47,786 bases of DNA from Thiohalocapsa sp. (GTDB taxonomy: Bacteria; Pseudomonadota; Gammaproteobacteria; Chromatiales; Chromatiaceae). Position 1 is the stretch's first letter, and each line of letters begins with the position of its first letter. The stretch covers positions 1 to 47,786 of the forward strand of contig NZ_JAJDNQ010000123.1 in assembly GCF_022340605.1 (NCBI RefSeq), written 5' to 3'. A model generated the notes under the pieces. The model was given only the letters and a program-made list of their open reading frames with translations. It searched no databases and was not told the DNA's origin. Positions 1 through 8,137 of the stretch are shown piece by piece. Position numbers and translations under genes: made by a program.

Positions 1-42
1 TGATTTTCAGAAGCTCCCGACGTCGGGCGCCAGGAGGGAGGG

Positions 43-660
43 CTAAACGGTTACGTCGGGGTCCAGGCACTGCGCCCGTCGCAGACCGAGCGTATCGCGT
101 GCCCGCTCACTCCAGATGACGCCGTCGATGACCAGATGCGCCACATGGATACCCTGCGGACCCAGTTCCCGTGCCAGGCCGCGCAGCGCGAACTTCGCCG
201 AGCCGAAGGCCGAGAAGGTGGCGCCGGCCTTGACCGAGGCGGTGGCACCGATGAACAGGAAGAAACCCCGTTGCCTCTCGAGCATGCCCGGGAGGACCCG
301 TTGCGCTCCGTGCACGGCCCCGAGACACATGGTTCGCCAGAGCGATTCGAAAGTGCTCGGATCGGTGTCCGCGAAGGCGCTCATGTGAAAAGGCGCGGCG
401 TTGTGCACGTAGACGCCCGCGGGTCCCCAGTGCGCCTCGACCTGCCGGATTGCCGCGTCCACCTGCGCGGCGTCGGTGACGTCACAGCTAAACGTCCGGA
501 ACCGATCCGGACCGAGCTCGGCGGTCAAATCCGGGGTCGCCGTTGTTCGGCGGGCCAATCCGGCCACGCGATATCCCGCTTCTGCAAGGTGGCGGCACAA
601 CGCCTGGCCCAGTCCCGGGCCGACGCCGGCGACGATGGCGGTGTCTGAATGCACTGTCAT
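43..660 (-). CDS. SDR-family oxidoreductase-like protein, catalytic Tyr replaced, short C-terminus
   Basis: Short-chain dehydrogenase/reductase fold of 205 residues. A glycine-rich nucleotide-binding loop (GVGPGLG, residues 12-18) follows the first strand, and HNAAP (86-90) stands where the family has NNAG. The active-site region has Ser142 and Lys156 (FGSAK, 152-156), but Phe152 occupies the position of the usual catalytic Tyr, so normal SDR catalysis is doubtful. The ATG is preceded by GGAGGAG at good spacing, which supports this start. The protein stops right after DPDVTV; relatives normally continue for about 35-45 residues, so the 3' end looks cut off. Fold assignment is firm; substrate and activity are unknown. 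It could be a non-enzymatic SDR or a decaying gene. Confidence 0.75.
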   Translation of the reverse strand: MTVHSDTAIVAGVGPGLGQALCRHLAEAGYRVAGLARRTTATPDLTAELGPDRFRTFSCDVTDAAQVDAAIRQVEAHWGPAGVYVHNAAPFHMSAFADTDPSTFESLWRTMCLGAVHGAQRVLPGMLERQRGFFLFIGATASVKAGATFSAFGSAKFALRGLARELGPQGIHVAHLVIDGVIWSERARDTLGLRRAQCLDPDVTV

Positions 661-787
661 GTTGCTCCTCCGGCGGGCGCCGAGCCATGATCTGCCAAGT
701 GACGGGAGGCGGCGCTGGTCCCGCGGGAATGGTCACCTCGTCGTCGGTCTGAGATTACGCTTAGCACAGGTTCCGCAGGCTGGCCGA

Positions 788-1163
788 CAGACCTGCTGAA
801 CGGCCGCGACGCACGTCGAATCGGGCGCTTCGCCCTGCATCCTGCCGATGCAGACCTCGACGATACTCGCCGAGACACTGCTCTCCCAGGGACAGGCGCA
901 GGCCCGCACTGGCCTAGCCCCGGGAGATCCGCCCGAGCAGATCGCAGCAGAAAGCGACTCGTGGACCGGCGATACGGTGCTTGTCGGCCACCTCCCCCAT
1001 CTCGGACGGCTCGCAGCGCTTCTGCTCGCCGCGGCCCCCGATCTGCCGCTGCCCGCCTTCCAACCGGGGAGCGTGGCCTGCCTGGAAAGGGACGGTGACG
1101 GTCGCTGGGGGTTGGCCTGAATGGTTCGGCCGCAACTTATTGCACCGGATCGGGACTGAGGAG
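788..1163 (+). pseudogene. SixA-type phosphohistidine phosphatase remnant
   Basis: The frame from about 848 to 1120 matches the C-terminal half of SixA-like histidine phosphatases: MQTSTILAETLL, an LAPGDPP segment and the second conserved-His motif VGHLPHLGRLAALLL. The N-terminal half with the catalytic RHG motif is absent, and upstream the frame meets a TGA near 800. The stop at 1118-1120 (TGA) sits where the family has a conserved Trp (WxLxWxxRP). Reading through it gives MVRPQLIAP, which continues the family pattern to a later stop at about 1161-1163. Both ends are therefore damaged and the remnant should be inactive. This interpretation rests on family recognition by eye. Confidence 0.6.
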
Positions 1164-1197
1164 CCCGTTCCCTCAACACCGCGCAGGCGCGTCCGGG

Positions 1198-1953
1198 CTA
1201 TTCGCCCTCACCCCGTTGATGGAGGCGCGTGATCGACTCGACGGTTCGCACCACCTCTTCCGGCTCCAACGGCGGACGGCAGCACGTCGCGTTCCATGTG
1301 AGCAAGAGTTCCGTTGCGATCTCTGGATCCACGCCGCGCCACAGCAAGTGTCCGGCCAGAGACGCGATCGTGTTGTTGCGCTCACCCGCTTCGACACCCT
1401 CCCGTAGCAGGTGACGCCAGTGAGACAACGGGTGTCCACGACGGCTCTGTAACTCAGAAGCCTCGACGAGCCAATCCGGAAGCTGGGCCAGCCGGCAGAC
1501 CTCGGGGGAACGCTCCCAGCGATAGGCCTCGCCGCTGGCATGGACCGAGGGTGGAGCAACCACGTAACCGCCGTCGCCGCGCAGATCGACACCCGGCGCA
1601 ATGCCGACCCGGTTGTGCACGACATCGCCAGCATGATAGAAGTAGAGGTGCCGCCCGCCGCCGCCGGTTCGGACCTCGACGGTTTCGGCGATGGCCCCAC
1701 GGCGCCGCTCCAATGCCTCGAGGCCGGCATCCCCGCCGTGGCGCGGGTCGAGGTCCAGCACGACGAGACCGGAGACGGCGCCTGTGACAATGGCGAGGTT
1801 GGCGCCGGGCCATTGGCGGAACCACTCGGCCACTTCCGTCGCATGCGGCTGCCGATGCTGGTAGACCTGCCAATGCAGCAGGGGACGCTTGCCGCGGGAC
1901 TCGATGGGTATGACCGACCAACCCAGCCGGCGATAATCGAGAGCGGCCTTCAT
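1198..1953 (-). CDS. Bifunctional DNA primase/polymerase (prim-pol) protein, orphan
   Basis: The N-terminal domain matches the prim-pol family found in phages, plasmids and integrative elements: LGWSVIPI near the start, a catalytic acidic motif VLDLDPRHG, then a GGGGRHLYFY loop that contacts nucleotide and metal, and a GYVVAPPSVH segment. The C-terminal 70 residues (ERNNTIASLAGHLLWRGV through EEVVRTVESI) look like the small PriCT domain. With ATG at 1953 the product has 251 residues; a TTG at 1998 would add 15 more, and neither has a clear Shine-Dalgarno sequence. No helicase, integrase or replication origin is nearby, so this is probably the leftover replication gene of a lost element. It may still be intact as a polypeptide. 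Confidence 0.75.
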   Translation of the reverse strand: MKAALDYRRLGWSVIPIESRGKRPLLHWQVYQHRQPHATEVAEWFRQWPGANLAIVTGAVSGLVVLDLDPRHGGDAGLEALERRRGAIAETVEVRTGGGGRHLYFYHAGDVVHNRVGIAPGVDLRGDGGYVVAPPSVHASGEAYRWERSPEVCRLAQLPDWLVEASELQSRRGHPLSHWRHLLREGVEAGERNNTIASLAGHLLWRGVDPEIATELLLTWNATCCRPPLEPEEVVRTVESITRLHQRGEGE

Positions 1954-1999
1954 GAGGAGGCCGCTTGCAGATCCGCTACGTTGCCGCTTGCGCCACAAT

Positions 2000-2641
2000 T
2001 GCTGCTGAGACCCTTGTGTTGCCTACCTAACTTTGACCCCTTTGACGGCGGCCGGAAGGAAAGCGCACGCCGGGCAAGGTAGCCACTGCGACACAGCCTG
2101 CGTGCCCTCCCCGGTCCATACGGATGCAGGAATGTTCCAGATTGGCTCCGGCCTTGCTCGTTGCGCGCCAACTACATGTCACCAAGGATGTGCGTTCGAA
2201 CCGCCTTTGTACCATCCTCGGCAACAATGGATAGCGCCGCCGTCTGCATAATCGCCGTTGCTTCGACCGCGTCCCAGTGCTCCAGAGAGCGCCCCCGTTC
2301 CGCCAGCAGGCGGCGGATCTTCTTTACAGAGAACCGCGCTCCGCGCCTTTCCGAAGGCCTGGTGTCGCATCCGCACTACGCCTGGTTCGATTGGGGCGCG
2401 GGTTTCCGCAACGCACCCGGCACAAGCGCCTCCCGACGCGTAGGATTCTAGCCAAAGCTCTTCCACCGCGGCCGAACACGCGGCGCCCGCGCCTCACACC
2501 AGCTTTGCGGTCAGCTTCCACCGCGTCATTCACACGACAAGCCCGTTGGGTAATCTCTTCGCGAAGACCGGGACCGCTTGTGGTCATCCGCAAGCCCTTC
2601 CTGGCTGGCATCGGCAACGCCACCCGCCGATAATCCGTACC
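2000..2641. other. Intergenic stretch without an intact gene
   Basis: About 640 bases with no ORF of convincing composition. On the minus strand, 2172 to about 2340 holds a 50-codon open frame (RRLLAERGRSLEHWDAVEA and onward, ending ILGDM) whose residue pattern looks protein-like, but it has no start codon and no family I recognise. It may be the 3' tail of a lost gene. No promoter, RNA gene or strong terminator was seen. Confidence 0.4.
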
Positions 2642-2850
2642 ATGAACGAGATCAGGATCATCCACCAACGCCTGCGCCAAGCGCGACTACCCGCCAAGAT
2701 GACGCAGCAGCAATTGGGCGAGCGGATCGACCGCACCCAGTCTCACTCCAGCTGCTACGAGACCGGAGAGCGCACGCCGACCCTCGAGTCACGACCCGAC
2801 TGGTCGCCGCCGTGAGCGCCACGATCCATCGGCAGTGCGGCGAGCATCGC
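2642..2850 (+). pseudogene. XRE-family helix-turn-helix regulator, frameshifted
   Basis: The first 50 codons read as a typical XRE/Cro-type DNA-binding domain: IHQRLRQAR, MTQQQLGERIDRTQS and CYETGERTPTLE, with the expected helix-turn-helix spacing. After TLE the frame leaves the family pattern and stops at 2815. The expected continuation (TRLVAAVS) is found in another frame around 2795-2825 before it fades. This points to an indel in an already shortened gene. Such regulators usually control plasmid, phage or toxin-antitoxin genes, which fits the nearby prim-pol gene, but no partner gene remains. Confidence 0.5.
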
Positions 2851-2944
2851 GTGCATGGGCAGTTGCCAGCGGACATGCTCGGCAGCACAATCCGCCGGCT
2901 CCGTCGATGACCGATTGACGACCTCATCCACACCAGGAACAAAG

Positions 2945-3388
2945 ATGTTCAGGACACTCCACGCAATTCCAACCGTGATAGCTACGGGCGCTCTACTGCT
3001 CAGCGCGTGTTCCAAGCTTCCCGGAGAAAACCCCTCCGCGACAACCACCACCCACCGGCCCCCGTCGGAATGGACGTATGTCACCAGCAGTGCAAAGGGG
3101 AACGACTACTTCGTGGACTTTGCTACGCGCCGCCGTATCACTGACCGTAAGCTATCGATATTGATCAAGATCAATTATGGTCACGAGAATTCCGTTAGCC
3201 CTCGTTCCGCTCGGGTGCGAGAGGAATTTGACTGCGCCAATAGCGAAAGCCGGATACTCTACAGCGCATTCTTCACTGAATCGGACCTTCGCGGAGAAAC
3301 CACCAGTTCCGGACAGGCACTCGGCCCTTGGAGACCAGCCAGAACCGGTAACGCTAGACAGGCCCTGCTCGGCGCGGTATGCGAATAG
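2945..3388 (+). CDS. Lipoprotein with surface-adhesin protein E-like domain
   Basis: A 147-residue lipoprotein. The start is the internal ATG at 2945, because a signal peptide begins there (MFRTLHAIPTVIATGALL) and ends in the lipobox LLSAC with lipidated Cys22. After a Ser/Thr/Pro-rich linker (25-40) comes one domain with the pattern of the adhesin-E family: W43 at the start, YFVDFATRRR (55-64), a hydrophobic strand ILIKINY, FDC (95-97), ILYSAFF and a closing WRPARTG...VC. Cys97 and Cys146 probably form the family's disulfide. It should be anchored in the outer membrane. In pathogens the family includes adhesins; here the role is unknown. Domain call by pattern only. Confidence 0.65.
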   Translation: MFRTLHAIPTVIATGALLLSACSKLPGENPSATTTTHRPPSEWTYVTSSAKGNDYFVDFATRRRITDRKLSILIKINYGHENSVSPRSARVREEFDCANSESRILYSAFFTESDLRGETTSSGQALGPWRPARTGNARQALLGAVCE

Positions 3389-3532
3389 ACTTTCTTCTGC
3401 CGCTACTGTCGCCGGAAACCACTTATCGGCGATCCCGGCCAAGACTCTAGCGGCACCTCAATAGCCGGCCACCCTCACCGACGGGAAGCGCAGACAAATC
3501 CGGGCTTCCGCAGGAACGATTAGCCCCCAGCG

Positions 3533-4108
3533 TCATCGTTGTCGGCCCGCACAGATATCGGCCAAAGCCAGCGCATTATGGTTACTGAGCGCCTGGATCA
3601 CGGACTCATTATCTTGCAAGACTGGCGCGTCTTTACCCGTATCTTTCCGGGGGAACGCTCTCGCAACATCCATGGCGGAGCGATACTTCTCTGGTTCGGC
3701 ACACACGCTGTCGGCCACCCCGGGCAGGACATTTGCCTCGGCGCCAAAATTCAGCAGCATGACCACCAGATCCGGATCGTTCTTCGCAACGGCCAAGAGC
3801 AAGGGCGTTGCATCAGCGCCCGGTTCATGCAAATTTGGATCGGCACCGAAATTCAAGAGCGTCTGCACCATTTCATGTCCGATGCGCTCCGGCACGCCTT
3901 GCACTGCCACAACCAGCGGATAACAGTTACCGCCGCCACAGTTTTCCGCGTGATTCGGATCGACACCCATTTCCAGCATGCTGCGCACAACACTGATACG
4001 ATTTTGCTCCAGCGCAGTCAACAGCGCCGTACTTTCTGCCGAACACACACCTGCGCCGCCGAAGCACGCCAACACCGCCATCAAGAACGTCGTAAACGTG
4101 GTACGCAT
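3533..4108 (-). CDS. Exported ankyrin-repeat protein
   Basis: 191 residues. The N-terminus MRTTFTTFLMAVLACFGGAG followed by VCSAES is a clear Sec signal peptide. The mature part contains about three ankyrin repeats, seen as LLTALEQNRISVVRSMLEMG-VDPN, MVQTLLNFGADPN and ATPLLLAVAKNDPDLVVMLLNFGAEAN. Cys37 region residues CGGGNC could form a disulfide. Ankyrin repeats in exported bacterial proteins mediate protein binding in the periplasm, and the partner is not evident. The ATG at 4108 has a GAGGAA sequence about ten bases upstream. It lies among other small exported proteins and is transcribed opposite to them. Confidence 0.8.
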   Translation of the reverse strand: MRTTFTTFLMAVLACFGGAGVCSAESTALLTALEQNRISVVRSMLEMGVDPNHAENCGGGNCYPLVVAVQGVPERIGHEMVQTLLNFGADPNLHEPGADATPLLLAVAKNDPDLVVMLLNFGAEANVLPGVADSVCAEPEKYRSAMDVARAFPRKDTGKDAPVLQDNESVIQALSNHNALALADICAGRQR

Positions 4109-4563
4109 TATCCATTCCTCATGCTCGGATGCCGTATAGCATCACAATTAATGCGGGTATGCACCATGGGCAGCGATGCCCAAACCTGTTAGCGCCTCCG
4201 ACTGACGAGCTCGATGCCGCTCCGTGCATATCGAGGGAGGTCGGCGAGAACGCGTTGGTCGTACGTCCCTCCGGTGCTATGGGAGGGAAATCCCTGGCGC
4301 GATCGGCACTTCGTCGCGGCGAGGACCCGGTCGCACCGCGGGGCCTCTGGCCGAGGCTATGATCAAGGCCGGCGAGCGCGCCGGCCGGCTCTTCAATCGA
4401 AGTCGGCTCGCTGGGATCAGTCAGGCGCTGGGCTAATGGTCGCGCACGCTTATGCGGCACGCCTATACATCGAAGTCGTACTGACTTCTAGGTTTCGCGC
4501 AGAAGATATCATGGGGGGAGTCAACCACTGCTGCTACTCGCTTCTCCCGCTGTAGGTCGCAGT
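4109..4563. other. Intergenic stretch
   Basis: No gene is supported. The part next to the ankyrin gene is locally AT-rich (4131-4160) and on the minus strand contains TGCTATAC, a possible extended -10 element for that gene. Two short plus-strand ORFs here have no recognisable pattern. Confidence 0.35.
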
Positions 4564-4868
4564 TCAGACCCCCGTCCAGAACCATGGCCGCGTGGGAGCG
4601 GCGTCCCCGCCGCGATTCGGCATCAATCGCGCCGAGGATAGCGCTCCCACGGCGGCGGCCCTACTGGTAATCGACGCCGAAGCGAACACTCGCGCGGGCA
4701 GTTCATCGTGGGTCGCCTGCAACGGCCGCCCCTGCTCGATGCGAACCTCGGTGCCAGCGGCGTAGGTCCATTCTCTCGCGATGCGTTGCCCGCTATCCGA
4801 TACACTTACTCGCGACTCCCACCCAAGGGGCGCGCCGCCCTTACCTGCGACCCTGTTTCCGCGGCATA
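4564..4868 (-). pseudogene. Possible gene tail downstream of the DUF333 gene, interrupted by a repeat
   Basis: In a frame different from the end of the DUF333 gene, the minus strand reads WESRVSVSDSGQRIAREWTY, then AAGTEVRIEQGRPLQATH and DELPARV, a pattern with protein-like composition and without stops for about 60 codons. It starts inside the last codons of the DUF333 gene and runs into the palindromic repeat at 4592-4650, after which it reads repeat sequence until a TGA at 4564-4566. No start codon or family is evident. It may be the original C-terminus of the DUF333 protein displaced by an indel, or an independent gene cut by the repeat. Confidence 0.3.
4592..4650. repeat. Palindromic repeat family 1, copy A
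   Basis: Outer arms GTGGGAGCG (4592-4600) and CGCTCCCAC (4642-4650) enclose a second pair built on CGCCGCGATT and AATCGCGCC. The sequence is related to copies at 30889-30930, 34528-34557 and 46222-46245. The shape is that of a REP-type intergenic element. Confidence 0.7.
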
Positions 4869-5279
4869 TTGATCCGGCTTACACTCGCCACGATAGAACG
4901 ACCACTCTTCGCATTCGCTACCGTCATCAAACACACAGATTCCGACCTGCCCCCCAGCATCATCAGCGCGTATTTCCAGCTTCCCGCCTTGTTGCGCACA
5001 GTACACCGACGCCGGATTGGCGAGGCCAGCTGCGTGCTCACCGGGTTGACACTCACCACGATAGAACGCCCATTCCTCACACTCGCTGCTGTCAGCGAAT
5101 GTGCAAACGCCATACTGCCCGCCATCCGGGTCAGTCCGGATTTCAAGCTGCCCGCCCTGTTGCTCACAATACACCGACGCCGGGTTCGCCAGGGATGAAT
5201 GCGCCATAGCGGAACTGACAGGTGCAAACATCGCCACCGTGACAAGTGAGGACATAATGACAGCGACATTTCTGATCAT
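4806..5279 (-). CDS. Exported protein with two DUF333 (putative hemolysin) domains
   Basis: 157 residues from the ATG at 5279, chosen because it has GGAG upstream and opens a signal peptide (MIRNVAVIMSSLVTVAMFAP, cleavage likely after AMA). The mature part is two tandem copies of the Cys-rich DUF333 unit: LANPASVYCEQQGGQLEI...CTFADSSECEEWAFYRGEC and LANPASVYCAQQGGKLEI...CVFDDGSECEEWSFYRGEC. Each copy has four conserved Cys, so two disulfides per copy are likely. DUF333 proteins are often labelled putative hemolysin without experimental proof, so the role is unknown. The tail QVRAARPLGGSRE is not typical, and a protein-like frame continues past it (see 4564-4868), so the C-terminus may be altered. 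Confidence 0.8.
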   Translation of the reverse strand: MIRNVAVIMSSLVTVAMFAPVSSAMAHSSLANPASVYCEQQGGQLEIRTDPDGGQYGVCTFADSSECEEWAFYRGECQPGEHAAGLANPASVYCAQQGGKLEIRADDAGGQVGICVFDDGSECEEWSFYRGECKPDQYAAETGSQVRAARPLGGSRE

Positions 5280-5590
5280 GGTTTTTTTTCTCCAGGTACG
5301 ATCGAGGTTGCGTTGCTTGAGGAGCGTGTTGCACGGCATGCCGGGTGCCGCGGCTAACACCTGCGCGAGCACGACATGGGTCGTGTGGATATACATGCTT
5401 CTGCACGGCGGACAGGAGTCGGCGAGCCCAGACTTCGGCATCGTGGTAGGCCGGTTGGAGGCGCCACGAACGCCGCCTCGCGCCCTGCTATCATCGCCGC
5501 AGTGTCCGCGCATACCCAGCGGGGCGCCGGCATTTTCGGTTCTCCGCCAGGCCATAGGCAAATTCCTGAATCATCGACAGGGGGATAGCA

Positions 5591-6196
5591 GTGAGTTTCC
5601 GTTTGGCCTCATACCTGGGGTCCATTTCGCCGCCGCCGGGCATAACCCTCGCCCTCGCCGTGGTCTTGGCCGGCGGTTGCGCAACCGCCCCCAAGCCGCC
5701 GCACGAACCGGACGATGCCTGTGCAATTCTAGCCGAGAAGCCCAAGTGGGACATCGCCCTACATAAGGTACAGCATCGCTGGGGCGTGCCGGTAGAGGTG
5801 CAATTGGCCATCATCCGCAATGAATCCTCCTTTCGCCATGACGCCCGGCCTAGATCAGCGAGCGGCGAGTATGCTTCTAGCGCCTACGGCTATTCGCAGG
5901 CCATCGACGGCACTTGGGATTGGTATCGGAACGAAACCGGCAGGCGCTCGGCAAAGCGAACCAATTTCGCCGACGCCGCCGATTTCATCGGCTGGTACGC
6001 AAACGTCAGTCGGCAGCTGTTGGGTCTCGCGGTCGGAGATGCATACCACCAGTATCTCGCGTATCACGAAGGACACACCGGCTTCCGTCGTGGCACCTAT
6101 CGGAAAAAGCCGTGGCTGCAGCGCTATGCACGCCAAGTCGCTCGACACGCACATACCTACCGCGTGCAACTCAGCCGGTGTCGAGTCCGTTCCTGA
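5591..6196 (+). CDS. Lipoprotein with SLT-type transglycosylase-like domain
   Basis: 201 residues, GTG start at 5591. A signal peptide with lipobox LAGGC (Cys30) predicts an outer-membrane lipoprotein. The body has the features of the SLT/lysozyme-like fold: RWGVPVEVQLAIIRNESSF with candidate catalytic Glu78, AYGYSQAIDGTWDWY (98-112), and YLAYHEGHTGFRRGTY (155-170). Family members cleave peptidoglycan glycan strands or bind them. An upstream GGGGATA at the expected distance supports the GTG start. The neighbouring genes also encode small exported proteins but run in mixed directions, so no operon is implied. Confidence 0.8.
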   Translation: MSFRLASYLGSISPPPGITLALAVVLAGGCATAPKPPHEPDDACAILAEKPKWDIALHKVQHRWGVPVEVQLAIIRNESSFRHDARPRSASGEYASSAYGYSQAIDGTWDWYRNETGRRSAKRTNFADAADFIGWYANVSRQLLGLAVGDAYHQYLAYHEGHTGFRRGTYRKKPWLQRYARQVARHAHTYRVQLSRCRVRS

Positions 6197-6993
6197 CGAC
6201 TAGCAACGCCTGGGGCCGACAGTGGATTTTCACGGCTTCTTATCCAGCCCGACCAGCAGCCGACAGAGTTCCCACTCCGCAATCGTGCACGCGCGGCGCC
6301 CCAAACGGGCCATTTCGCTCGCGTGACCGGGGGCGACGGTTCTCCACGGAGTAGTACCAAGGCCGCATCGCCTTTCCTTGGTTTCAGTCGGGCGCTCCAG
6401 TACGCCCGACCTCCTACCGTCAGTCGACGAGCGGCGCCAACCACAGCAAAGTTCTCACCAACGACGATCGAGTCCCGATAAGAGAGACGCCGATCAGTTG
6501 GCGTTTCCTTTGTGGAGCCCGAAACAATCGGCCGCTCCATGCGGGATCAGGCAACCGATTTACACGCCTTGTGCCCGACTGGGATAGAGACTTCCGGTGT
6601 CAATCAGCAAACCACCGGAACGCGATTCGGATGCCGGGTTGCGAGATTCCCCCATAGAGCCGTTTACTCAATTCTACGTAAGTAATACGCCCATGCCTTA
6701 TGGGAGATTTTTTAAAATTTTGCAATACTGAAAGCATAGGCTTAATCAGGGTAAGGCTGACACCCTATCAGCAAACATGCGCAACATGTTCGGGAAATTG
6801 GCTCACCCGTGACGCTGGGATTCTGGCCCTTTTGGCGCGTGCCGCGCAAGGCTTTTTGCTCTCCCGTTTCCAGCGATGTGAGCCAATGGAACTTCGGGCG
6901 TTCCCAGGCCGCTGTTCGGCTCGCGTACAAATTTCGGCCGGGGCAGCCAAGGATCACCACCCACTCAAGTCATAGAATCAAGAGGGAGTCATC
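6197..6993. other. Intergenic stretch of 800 bases
   Basis: No gene is supported. 6660-6770 is much more AT-rich than its surroundings (runs of T and A at 6710-6725) and could hold the promoter of the secreted-protein gene at 6994. TTGCAA at 6720-6725, with a TTAATC about 16 bases on, is the best but weak candidate. A 27-codon minus-strand frame at 6230-6313 has protein-like composition but no homology I recognise. Confidence 0.35.
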
Positions 6994-7383
6994 ATGAAAC
7001 TGAAGCAATCCTTGTTTCCGGTGTTCGCAGCGGTAGTTGTTGCAGCGCCAATGATCGCACCTATTGCATCCTACGCCGGGATCCCACCTCACGGCGCCAA
7101 GATCTACCGTAGCTGGTGCTCAGTTAACAACTATTACGGCGACCTAATGTGGGATGACGACCCGTACGAATTCTGGATGGATTTCGATCAGATGACTGGT
7201 GAGATTACCGCACACTGCAAAGGATGGAACCAAAGTGGGTACACCCCGTACTACAACCACGAGATCACCGACTGCGAGTTTAAGGTGCGTGATGAGGTAG
7301 TCCACGGATACGGTTGGGGCAAGGCGAAGTTCGGTGAGGGCATCGAAGTCAACTGCCACGGGTTTGTGCCGCCGAACTTCTGA
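6994..7383 (+). CDS. Small secreted protein of unknown function, four cysteines
   Basis: 129 residues. A Sec signal peptide (MKLKQSLFPVFAAVVVAAPM, cleavage likely after ASYA at 28) is followed by a mature domain of about 100 residues rich in Trp, Tyr and Asp. Four Cys (42, 75, 94, 121) could make two disulfides. The segment MWDDDPYEFWMDFDQMTG is strongly acidic and aromatic. AGAGGGAG just upstream of the ATG is a good ribosome-binding site. I do not recognise the family. It lies after an AT-rich stretch and before transposase debris, so it may be a strain-specific gene. Confidence 0.65.
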   Translation: MKLKQSLFPVFAAVVVAAPMIAPIASYAGIPPHGAKIYRSWCSVNNYYGDLMWDDDPYEFWMDFDQMTGEITAHCKGWNQSGYTPYYNHEITDCEFKVRDEVVHGYGWGKAKFGEGIEVNCHGFVPPNF

Positions 7384-7384
7384 T

Positions 7385-7770
7385 TCCAGCTTGCTGCACA
7401 TGCTGTTGCGCTGTAACGCGAAGCAGCCGCCGACGCGCGCGCGCCCTGGAGCGGCGACGGTTGGTTGACTGCTGCGCGTCGATCAGTGGCCGGTCGCGCT
7501 GACCCGTCTCTTGGCATCGGCGTTCGCAGCCTGCCTCGGTCGGCGCGGCCTCGGTCGCTTCGCCGTGATAGGCGCTGCCGGCCAACACTTGGGGATCGGT
7601 ATTATCGGGTTCGAGCACGCCGCCGAGGACCCGACTTTCGTAGCCTCTGGCAGGCTGTCGCACGGTTCCAGTCGGTGGAAGCGCGCGAACCAGAGGGGGT
7701 CGCGGATGTGATACTCCACCACCGCGTCGGCCACGTTGCACGGCGTCTGCTGGATCAGAACCGGTCGTTA
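7385..7770 (-). pseudogene. IS5-type transposase remnant
   Basis: Two frames carry pieces of an IS5-family transposase in the correct order. Reading from 7770 downward, QQTPCNVADAVVEYHIRDPL...FARFHRLEPCDSLPEATKV resembles the N-terminal region before the catalytic domain. In a second frame, LAGSAYHGEA, RDRPLIDAQQSTNRRRSRAR and the following Arg-rich stretch resemble the C-terminal DDE region (RGRPLTxAQKxxNRxxSRxRARVEH). The central catalytic part is missing and at least one frameshift separates the pieces. No terminal inverted repeats were found. Confidence 0.55.
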
Positions 7771-7818
7771 GGGCATCTCAAATAGTGCGATGGCCCCACT
7801 CGTCGGCTGGCGGTGGCC

Positions 7819-7943
7819 TTGATCATCGTTCCGGCCAGTGGGTCGTGACCCTTGCGTACTCAGGGCTTCCAGCCCTGACCGTGTCAGGCCAGGATGGCCT
7901 GACTACGCAGCGAGCCCGCTTAGGTGGCCGGAACCATGATCAA
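7819..7943. repeat. Nested palindromic (cloverleaf-like) element
   Basis: Outer arms at 7819-7837 and 7925-7943 are 19-bp inverted repeats with one mismatch. Inside are two perfect 8-bp hairpins with 3-base loops (7860-7867/7871-7878 and 7884-7891/7895-7902), a small GGTCGTGACC hairpin at 7841-7850, and a TGCGTA/TACGCA pair (7853-7858/7904-7909) that encloses the two hairpins. The whole can fold as a multi-branched structure, like a miniature mobile or REP-type element. Confidence 0.75.
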
Positions 7944-7993
7944 GACCCTGGCAGTAGAGTCTTGGACCGAGCAGCGGCCACAGTGGAGAGCCA

Positions 7994-8137
7994 ATGCAGC
8001 CGGGGTTCTCCGATGTAGACAACCGCCTCTACCAACTGAAGCCATGCGAGCTTTTCGCAATGGATGCCGTGCCGACTGGGCAGCCGCCTGATGGACTTCC
8101 CTACCCCGCTTTCTACGGCGAACCTAACGGGCAATAA
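7994..8137 (+). pseudogene. Possible N-terminal transposase remnant
   Basis: An open frame starting MQPGFSDVDNRLYQL resembles the first residues of some IS5/IS1182-type transposases (MQxxFFDxExRxxxL) but soon loses the pattern and stops at TAA (8135-8137). It is on the opposite strand from the remnant at 7385-7770, so at least two insertion events are likely. Recognition is weak. Confidence 0.3.

Noticed and set aside
4361-4436. A short plus-strand ORF (MIKAGERAGRLFNRSRLAG...)
   Set aside because: Too short, with no ribosome site or family match.
6230-6313. A 27-codon minus-strand frame (MARLGRRACTIAEWELCRLL...)
   Set aside because: Protein-like residues but no ribosome site, no known family and no partner; could be a gene fragment but not supportable.
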